Source: Agelas oroides (lineage: Eukaryota > Porifera > Demospongiae > Agelasida > Agelasidae). From it: a DNA stretch of 64,000 nt. Positions 56,032 to 64,000 of the stretch are shown in pieces. Position 1 is the stretch's first letter. The number at the start of each line of letters is the position of its first letter. The notes beneath the pieces are model-generated. The model saw nothing but the letters and a program-made list of their open reading frames with translations. It had not been told where the DNA came from and made no database searches. The stretch spans positions 20,600,824 to 20,664,823 of the forward strand of contig OX422184.1 in assembly GCA_949130485.1 (NCBI GenBank), read 5' to 3'. The translations under genes and the position numbers were made by a program.

Positions 56032-56628
56032 GTAGAGAACATTATTAGTTACTAGGGAGATGCTTCATATTGTGCAGCTAGCCTAAGAAACCCAATAGAT
56101 AAGCCACTGTATACATACTTCAAACATTTGAGTCTACCTGTCACTCTCAATACTACCATTTGGTTTTTGTCCATGTGGTAGCCTTCATTACTGAGTTAAT
56201 TGAAGGAGTAGATCCATCGATAGCAGAAGTAGGTCCTTCTTGTGAAAGTCTGGCTATATAATGTAAGCAGGTCTATCTATGTTATTTGCAGCAGAGTTAT
56301 TTGTGGTGAAGACACTGAATGGCTGTGTCAAACATCGCTTCATGATGTGTTTATATGGGGCTTGCCCCAATTATACTTGCTACCCGGACAGTGCTTCAGA
56401 TACAGCCCTTTTGATATGAAAACATTGATGCCACAGGCCATGCCTTTTTACAGCATCACACTTTTTTTAATCTCACATGGGCTGTGTCATGTTCAAGATG
56501 ATGTTGCTCTGAGTAACGAAGTAACATCAGCCATTTCTGGGTGTCTTGCTCTTGTAGAAAAGCTACATATAATGCCTAAAGTTTAGCTCGTTTTTCCACA
56601 GTTGGTAGGTGACATCAGAGAATATATA
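56032..56628. other. gene-free interval
   Basis: A 114-codon open frame (56242-56586) shows no family resemblance. Nothing supported. Confidence 0.4.
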
Positions 56629-57104
56629 TACCATATTTATTCAAATAAAACGCACGATCCAATCTAGTGCAAGAAATTCAATTCTGAGAATTTATGGATC
56701 CAACTTTGCGCTAGCCTCCACTAATTAATTTTGGCTTGATCCAATTTAGCGCAATACCATGAATGAAGCCTCTCAGTTGTCCCAGTCAGTTTATTTCGTG
56801 ACAACAAATGGAGGTCAAGAACAATTCCAGGAGAAAGAGCTATCCCATAAATGCTCTACTTTGGCATTTGAAAGACTCAGTTTGTTGCTGCAGCTGCTAC
56901 TGTCTATCATGAATCTCACTTCTGGACAAGACTGTGGATTGAAGCCCAGTAACACTTTGCATTTCTGTTTTGACCACACAGTTTTTCGTGTTTGAATGCA
57001 TTGCAACGCATGATCTAATCTAAAGCAAGAAATTCAATTCCTGGAATTTATGGGTGGATGTAACTTAACGCATGCCCACTCAAATTATTAGAATAAATAT
57101 GGTA
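56629..57104. mobile_element. MITE with TACCATATTTATTC ends
   Basis: The left end TACCATATTTATTCAAATAA and the right end (reverse complement TACCATATTTATTCTAATAA) are inverted repeats. Inner repeats AAGAAATTCAATTC and CATGATCTAATCTA-type blocks recur. No transposase. Confidence 0.8.
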
Positions 57105-59539
57105 GACTCTCCAATGTGTCATCTTTAGTTTACATATAAGTGCAGTAGAGCTGCATTGTTGTGAATCCATCATCACTGTAATCCAGGCACTCAGAATTCA
57201 CTGTCATCTCGATATCTCAATGGGTAGCCCTCCAGCTGCATGTGCTGGTTTAATCTACAATACTTATATAGGTGAGCATCAATGCGTGATCCTGAATACA
57301 GTGCAATTGCCTTTGGCATCCACATTTTGACAGTCGGCAACTGTACAACTCTGTCTCATTGTCTCCACGCTTTTTTCCACACAGGGACAATCTCAGCTCA
57401 TCACTAACAGATAAGGGTCGTTTATATTTCAAAAGTCAAAGGCTCTTCTGGTCATCTGCCAGAGACTATTTGCACTTTTTTTATGACTTACATGCAGACC
57501 AGTGGCAGTTGCTATTTAAAGTGTAAAATGATCGTTAAAACAGGTTCATATTGTTTAGTGTTTCAAGCTTTGGAAGGGTAGTTGAGTGTGGAAGTATGAT
57601 AGTAGAGGCATAGTACTATAAACATGGTACTGTGCTTCCACCATGAACAGTGGAATGTCGTCGATTCATGGTGAGTAAGATTTTATTGAGTTTAGATCCC
57701 CTGTGCTGCTCATTGTACAACCACAACACAAATCTAAAGGTGATCTTGCTGTTGTTTGGTCTGTTAGCTACAGAATGGTGCCAAATGTACTTTGAAAGGA
57801 GTGATGACCCAGGTTTGTGCAACTTGGTTTGATACCTTCCACGCATGTGGAGATTTCATACCAAGTGCAGGTACTGTTTTATAGCATTGGATTCACATGT
57901 CCACTGTCAACAATAAATGTACTTTCCATTTGAGAAAAGCTGTGTGCTTTGTTTGGTGAAAACTGTATTCAATTTGAGTAATGGATTCATGAGTTACAGC
58001 GAGAGGAATTCGATGCAAAAATGAAAACATTTTATCTCCCCTCCTTCCAGTGTTGTTTTAGTAAAGGGTTTATGCTTTTAGTTTGGTTGTAGTTAGTTTT
58101 TCAAATCTGGGAATTGCTTTGGTTTAGTTTGGTTCTAGTTCTGGAATAAGAACACCAGATAGTTTTGGTTTTAGTAATTGGGGCGAGCCTGAGCGAGCCC
58201 CACATAGATGGTACAACTGGGAGATTTCATATGTATTATTATACAATACAAAGTTGACTACTGGAGGGGTTGTCACCACTGAGAGGGAAGAATGGGAGCA
58301 GCATCTGCAATCTTTTCAGACTCCATCTAGCAGCCACTCAGGTGTATTAAGGCTTGGCTCCACGTGTTTTGACAACAAAATATAGTCATACTTTGCACAC
58401 TGTATCTCCGCACATGAAAGTACCACAGAGTTCTAATCTTCACTGAAGTGAAAGTCTATCTGTGTTGATTTATATGGCTTCATAGTTGACCACACCTACC
58501 CATCACGTGATGCTCCCTAGCCGCTGAGAGTGCCACGGTTGTGGGTACTTCACTGGCAAAGGAGATGTTAGAGGGAACTTGTGAGCATGAAACTTTGCAT
58601 GAAGGCCTAGCACAATATCATTTGCCAGATTTTATTTTGGGAAATTCAAAAACTACTTACATTTCCTCAGGATTGGCAAAAGAAGCCTTTTTGGGGGTGT
58701 GTCGATGGTACATTTGGTCTGCCTTAAACACTATAGAAGCCTGTTGCCGATTTCCCAAAATAAAATCGTGGAGTACGCATGGGTACCTTCCTCCACAGAG
58801 CAAAAACAGACTCCAGCGACAGCTGCAAGACATCACCATTGTCATTTCTACACTAACTTCGCCACACTCACGGTCCTGAGACAAGATTTAACAGCAAAAG
58901 AAAGCTATCTTTGATTACCCTAAACTACGCACCCAATGAGAACTATTCACATTGTCAGAGTTCCAACTGTGGATGACAAAAGCAAGCGCAAGGGACAGCT
59001 ACCTCACATCACAATCGCGAGGTCACTTCCATGAACTAATGTAACATTATCGTAATCTTTCCGTTTCACGCAGAATTATTGAGCCATGCCTAAATATACC
59101 TGAGCAGGAAACATGCTAAGACACAGGTACATAGAACCACAGCTACTAAACTTGGACCTTCATCACTAAAACCAAAACTAAATACTAAAACTTTTGTTGC
59201 CAATTAAATTTGGTTACGGTTATAGTAAGTCAAGATGTGCTTTCCTAGTAGTTGGTTATAGTTTTGTTAACTAATTTTGTTTGAAGGTTACTAAGAGGGG
59301 TTTCAGTTTTAGTTATGATTAACTTAAACAACACTGCCTCCTTCCAGCTTCAATGTACGACTTCTGCTTGCAAATAGACTTACCATACAAGGCACTTCAG
59401 CTACACTATGTGGACCACTGCTTTACATAGCATCCTAACCTCCGTATCTCAGTATGTTTCCAAGTGCCGAGGTACATCCGGGGCTAGGCTAGGCTAAGCT
59501 TTTCCACTCCTCTTCAAATAGACAAGTTTGACTGTACAA
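57105..59539. other. gene-free interval
   Basis: Several small open frames, the longest about 112 codons (58541-58879). A Cys-rich minus frame at 57250-57432 (SCRLSKCGCQRQLHC) has no identified family or splice context. Around 58.06-58.17 and 59.16-59.33 kb, simple TTTAGTTTTGGTT-like blocks face each other and may be ends of a decayed element. Confidence 0.4.
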
Positions 59540-60227
59540 AGTATCATATTGAAATCAGGAGGAACCCCGTATCAATACTGCAGTATCGGTAACCTCTGTG
59601 AGCCAAGTATCATATTGAAATCAGGAGGAACCCAGTATCAATACTGCAGTATCGGTAACCTCTGTGAGCCAAGTATCATATTGAAATCAGGAGGAACCCC
59701 GTATCAATACTGCAGTATCAGTAACCTCTGTGAGCCAAGTATCATATTGAAATCAGGAGGAACCCAGTATCAATACTGCAGTATCGGTAACCTCTGTGAG
59801 CCAAGTATCATATTGAAATCAGGAGGAACCCCGTATCAATACTGCAGTATCAGTAACCTCTGTGAGCCAAGTATCATATTGAAATCAGGAGGAACCCCGT
59901 ATCAATACTGCAGTATCGGTAACCTCTGTGAGCCAAGTATCATATTGAAATCAGGAGGAACCCCGTATCAATACTGCAGTATCAGTAACCTCTGTGAGCC
60001 AAGTATCATATTGAAATCAGGAGGAACCCAGTATCAATACTGCAGTATCGGTAACCTCTGTGAGCCAAGTATCATATTGAAATCAGGAGGAACCCAGTAT
60101 CAATACTGTAGTATCGGTAACCTCTGTGAGCCAAGTATCATATTGAAATCAGGAGGAACCCAGTATCAATACTGCAGTATCAGTAACCTCTGTGAGCCAA
60201 GTATCATATTGAAATCAGGAGGAACCC
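59540..60227 (+). repeat. 66-bp tandem repeat, about 10.4 copies, with one open frame
   Basis: The unit is AGTATCATATTGAAATCAGG, AGGAACCCCGTATCAATACT, GCAGTATCGGTAACCTCTGT, GAGCCA. One plus-strand frame (59528-60370) is open and repeats SIILKSGGTPYQYCSIGNLC with EP. Because 66 is divisible by three, a stop-free unit gives a stop-free array, so coding is not implied. Units vary at Pro/Gln and Gly/Ser positions, partly alternating. No signal peptide, flanking exon or known domain supports a protein. Confidence 0.92.
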
Positions 60228-60477
60228 TTTGCATGTTTTATTTGAATAATATGGTAGCTTCAAATCTGCATGTGGTGTCACAGGGGTCGTTAGAAAGTAC
60301 ATGGAAAGTGTGTCATTTTTGTGTAAGTACTGACACAATAACAATCCATGGAAGATACATGCACTTCTAAATTGGATCCCTATTCTGACATTACACTCTC
60401 TAGCTCCAAAACCAAGGGTAGTATCATCCCCACAAATGCAAATGAACATAATGTATTGTAGATTATAGAAGTAGTAC
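60228..60477. other. interval after the 66-bp array
   Basis: The open frame of the array runs on to 60370 without a recognisable sequence. Nothing else seen. Confidence 0.4.
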
Positions 60478-61870
60478 CTATGTTTATCAAACTGTTGCAT
60501 CTCCACCTTTACTTCTCCCACATATGTATGGGTTGATGATCTGTTGGGTGCACTGAATGTAAAAAAAAAAGAGTAACAAATATTAGTAAAGTAGAAACTT
60601 CATTGTTCACTAAATTGTTTAGGATTTTGCTATGTAGCTACTGACATAGCTTGTCTAGACTCCATTGGTGAGCCCATGCTCTAATTGGATAGCTACAAGC
60701 CTGTAGAAAATACTGTATACGGTACCGTAGTCTTTTTGACCTACGGATAACAAGAATGGACTACATGTAGTATGGAAGTTGGCTGCCTTTCTCTGCAAGC
60801 AAACTTACTCTCTTCACTCACCATAGGTCATGAAGATAAAGGTAAGTAACAACAGAGCAACATCCACAGAACCATTACAATGGACCACTTGTTATTACTC
60901 TATCCACAATGGTGGATAATACATATACATCACTACATGTTGTGTGACCAGACTAGACTGACTCAGTATTCAGTGTGCAACCACAGTGTTTACACAAACT
61001 GCACTGAGTTGCTTCACCATCCAGGCTTCTCATCTATGGCTGTTTAGATGCGCAAGTGTCTGCATTCGGTAGTCTTGTGCCCAGTCCTCATCTGCCATCA
61101 GGGCTGTAGGAAGCACTCCAGCCACTCAAGCCATTGGCCAGACCAATGTTTTAGAATTTTGTAACTATCAAGCACGCTCTGAAAATTGCAGCGAACTATC
61201 AGGCCTGCTCTCAAATGGGCAAGTTCACAATGGTTTTTGTCTACCACATGGCTTTATGAGATCTGGTCGATTAGTTACTGTGTACAGGTATGGCGGTAAA
61301 CTGCATGTGTGGTGCATGACTGTATACATAGTAATTTGCAACTGCCAGCCCTGTCCATGATGCATTTTGCTGCTTGTATATACAACTAGATTTGAGACAC
61401 CATTTCTTTCCGAAGATTACACCCCAAGTGGAAAGAAATAAATGTAAACATGAGTGCTTGCATGTGCCTACCATTTCAGCTTTTTTCTCCCGGCCTAACG
61501 GGGCCTGTTCAACTTTGACCACGTAGCTGGAAGCAGTTATCATTGAAGTATCTACAGTTCAAGCACTAAGGCTAAGAACTAATCCAGAGTGAATGCATAA
61601 GGCAAAATATTTGCCACCCTCAAAAGGCACCTACGGTCACACAGGATGTCACAGTGGCCAAGCTAGTTATCTTATCATGAAGGTACCAGTTGCTAGTGAT
61701 AACATCGGTAGAACAGTTTAAGTAGACAGTTTTGTTTTGCTATGTATTATGCTTACCTAGAGTAACACTCCCATTGTAAGTCACCATTGACCCCAGCAGC
61801 AAAGCAAGTAATGGCAGGCAACCAGACAACAGGAATGGATTACCCACTACCCGTTCAATAGACAACTTTA
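60478..61870 (-). CDS. possible unrecognised multi-exon gene (fragments)
   Basis: Two pieces splice well: 61757-61870 (CTTATAG before; CTAG|GTAAGC after; reads KLSIERVVGNPFLLSGCLPL then LALLLGSMVTYNGSV) and 61472-61551 (CTGTAG before; ATG|GTAGGC after; reads TSMITASSYVVKVEQAPLGR then EKKAEM). The first holds a membrane-helix-like stretch. A third candidate, 60478-60552, follows a strong polypyrimidine acceptor (TTTACATTCAG) and reads APNRSSTHTYVGEVKVEMQQ then FDKHR before GTACTA. Its phase does not fit directly, so an intermediate exon would be needed. I do not recognise the protein. Part of this region is duplicated in decayed form at 62.7-62.9 kb. Confidence 0.3.
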
Positions 61871-61971
61871 CTATAAGCAAAAGAATGTTGATGAACTGTA
61901 ATTGCTACGTGACGTCACATCCGGAGTACACTCCTTGCCCGACTTGGAGTACTTTTCCATTGAAGTCAGTA

Positions 61972-62605
61972 GGTGAGTTCGAAATTCGCACGCTGGTTAG
62001 CTGTACCGTATTTTCTAATAAAACGATTGTAAATCAGTTAAGCGCACGTGTCTAACCTTTTTGTGAAAGAACGAAGGTGTTATCTTGCTTTGTTGTGGAG
62101 AACCTGTTGGTTGAAGTTGGCTTACGGCATCGCGCATTATCGGTACGTATTTACTTATCAGCCACATGAACTCACCGCTCAAAGATATAATTCAGCTTCC
62201 AATGATGTCTGCAGACCAAGGCAGCGTGCTACAAGACAGCGTGCCTCAAGACAACGTACCAAGTGTAAGTTGTGGGCCATTTCGTACATCAGCGTTGGGA
62301 AAATGCCGGCTGCAGACGCGATGATGGTCCTTGATGACAAAGTCTTGAAGGCCTAGCGCTTCGAACCATCGCTGCCGTTTAGCTTCGTCTTGAAGAAAGC
62401 GGTGCATAGACACGCTCTTGTCTTTCGCTCGAGTATTCTCGCAAACAACGCACGTATCTCCGGGCATAATGGCAACACCACAACTTCACAACCGAGCAAG
62501 ATAGCACCTTCATTCTTTCACAACAAGGATTAGACACGTGCGCTTAACTGATTTGAAATCAGAAAAAACGGTACAGCTAACCAGCGCGCGAATTTCGAAC
62601 TCACC
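61972..62605 (-). mobile_element. P-element-like transposon remnant with long inverted ends and a THAP domain
   Basis: The ends are inverted copies over more than 120 bases: left GGTGAGTTCGAAATTCGCAC, GCTGGTTAGCTGTACCGT, CAGTTAAGCGCACGTGTCTA; the right end is the reverse complement with few changes. Between them the minus strand (ATG at 62467) encodes a THAP zinc finger: CVVC, then MHRFLQDEAKRQRWFEALGL, then HHRVCSRHFPNAD (C-x2-C...W...C-x2-H). The frame ends at 62246; a GTACGT donor at about 62263 suggests it was the first exon. THAP is the DNA-binding domain of P-type transposases. No RNase-H-like catalytic part is present, so it is non-autonomous. Confidence 0.8.
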
Positions 62606-64000
62606 AATGTTAACCCTTTAAACCCTATAGTACACTTTTGATAACGTCATACTGCGCACTGCGCCAGCAGAAAGGGTGGGACAGGGGGAAGCCTGAGAGG
62701 ACTTACTAAAGCTTGACACGACAGCTGTATACTGTTTTATCTTCAGATAAAGCACTAAACCTGAGAGGTAATCTATACAGGGCCAAACATTTGCCATCAC
62801 AAAATGGGACCTATGGTGACACAGGATTTTACAGTACCCAACTAGCTACTTTAATGTGAAGGTACTTAAATTTGCTAAAGATGAGAATATGTGATTTTTT
62901 TAAAACCACTGCTAACCTGAGTTATGATCAAAAAATGTTGACACTTCAGTGATCACACAAACTTCATCCCGACTTACAGCTCTGGAGCCTTGTAGAAAGG
63001 CTAAGGTACATTGTTAACAAGCTAGATCTATTAGCTACAACTTTCTCTATCAATATAGAACAGCTACACTGAGCCACAAGTCACTTTGACACTTGTGTGA
63101 ATTAGCTACTGGCTTGCTGCACTACAGCAATATTATCCCGTTCGTCCGCAGTGCTTTAGACGGTAATGGTGCTTCTTTACAACATCAACCGATGTGTCTA
63201 AAAAGGCTTTGCATGGTGTTCTTAGCTCCATTACAACTCAGATATAGATGCACACAATAGTAGCATGGCATTCTTCTGCCCAGGAAGTTGGCTGCCTTTG
63301 TATCATCTCACCTCTACATGGCTTCAATTACCACCTGTCATAGGTCTTAGACATACAGTGTTCATGCAATAGCAAGTAAGCTTCACTTCACTCTACATGC
63401 AATGGCTATGTTTATTGTTAGAAGCTGGATTGTGCACCTAACTCTGATTCCCTGTTCCCTGTTCCAGGCTTCCACACTATTTGTAGCTAGTGGGTTAGCT
63501 TAACGACTTAATAACTTATGGGCGGACAAGCTGATATCTCCACCTGCATTCAAGCCACCTGCATTCAAGTCACCGTTTTCTTTCCACTTGGGGTGCGGTT
63601 AAGCTCATAATAAAAAATAAAAAAACAGCAACAAAAAAGCCTGGTTGCCTGGTCATTTTTAAGTAACCCGTAGGACCAGAAAGACGGAAGATAACTTTAT
63701 GTGCCCTTAAGAAAGGTTGGAAGCATCTCAGCATGTAGTACTGTCCTTCTGGATAGGGGAAACATTTATAAATACTCACTAAAAAGTCTGCAAAAGTGCA
63801 ATTAAAGTGAAATTAAAGGGCAGACACTACCATAATTATATCATCAAATAAAATCACAGGCATTTGCTGCTTCCATGACAATCCTTTACTATCTTCAACG
63901 TTTTTGAAAACCAGGTGATTTGTCTCACACTTAATAAGAAGTATTAATCAAAGGATTGCAACAAACGACCAATATGCCAATGCTGCAATGAATGGCAGCA
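62606..64000. other. right edge: duplicated flank, no supported gene
   Basis: 62.75-62.89 kb resembles 61.56-61.70 kb (TTTGCCA...GGACCTATGGTGACACAGGA against TTTGCCA...GGCACCTACGGTCACACAGGA). 63285-63350 resembles 60775-60835 (GAAGTTGGCTGCCTTT, CATAGGTC). A local duplication therefore brackets the THAP element. Small frames have no family. Confidence 0.5.

Noticed and set aside
59528..60370. A 280-codon open frame as a repeat-containing protein gene
   Set aside because: The frame is explained by a 66-bp period without a stop; there is no signal peptide, splice context or domain. Kept as a repeat.

Overview
The window looks like nuclear DNA of an early-branching animal, most probably a sponge (demosponge-like); the species cannot be told from the sequence. 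The reasons are AT-rich DNA, multi-exon genes with short GT-AG introns, very dense small foldback transposons and minisatellites, a family of cysteine-rich multi-pass membrane proteins, a local cluster of fibrinogen-related (FReD) lectin-like genes, a receptor tyrosine kinase, and clear animal housekeeping genes (NTMT1, RAB1, DPH1). Exons were joined by hand from reading frame, splice phase and family knowledge; all are predictions.

Layout. 1-2.7 kb: a complete membrane-protein gene (minus strand) and a 5'-truncated tandem copy leaving the window on the left. 6.6-31 kb: the FReD cluster on the plus strand. It has three apparently intact genes (6655-8598 with two FReD exons, 13011-14250, 27984-29724), two FReD fragments (about 30.1 and 30.4 kb) and four decayed signal-peptide exons (10.4 kb inverted, 12.2, 16.9 and 26.4 kb). 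A duplicated piece of NTMT1 (exons 7 and 8) lies inside this zone at 15.7-16.6 kb. A seven-exon gene for a secreted von Willebrand A protein (20001-24664) also sits there. 32.0-35.6 kb: NTMT1, eight exons on the minus strand, with a hammerhead-ribozyme motif in intron 1. 38.1-44.6 kb: a RAB1-like GTPase, seven exons on the minus strand including a 14-nt first coding exon. 47.0-48.3 kb: DPH1, one uninterrupted coding exon on the plus strand. 48.8-54.3 kb: kinase domain and tail of a MET/TAM-like receptor tyrosine kinase, seven exons on the minus strand; its extracellular part was not found. 54.3-64 kb: mostly repeats, a possible minus-strand gene (60.5-61.9 kb) and a THAP-domain DNA transposon remnant (61972-62605).

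The genes do not form one pathway. NTMT1 (N-terminal methylation), DPH1 (diphthamide on eEF2) and RAB1 (ER-Golgi traffic) are unrelated housekeeping genes. The FReD genes, vWA protein, kinase and membrane proteins belong to extracellular or surface families that sponges often expand. In the FReD and vWA genes every reconstructed intron has phase 1, which lets exons be added or skipped without breaking frame; this fits the double-FReD arrangement at 6.6-8.6 kb.

The most interesting non-coding signals are the hammerhead motif (35197-35238, minus), a 60-bp perfect-palindrome MITE with a 9-bp target duplication (20728-20787), a tRNA-like foldback (23661-23826), a minisatellite that has grown inside an interspersed repeat whose unexpanded relative is also present (35.8-36.6 kb versus 44.7-44.9 kb), and degenerate telomere-like repeats held between inverted arms (44896-45017).
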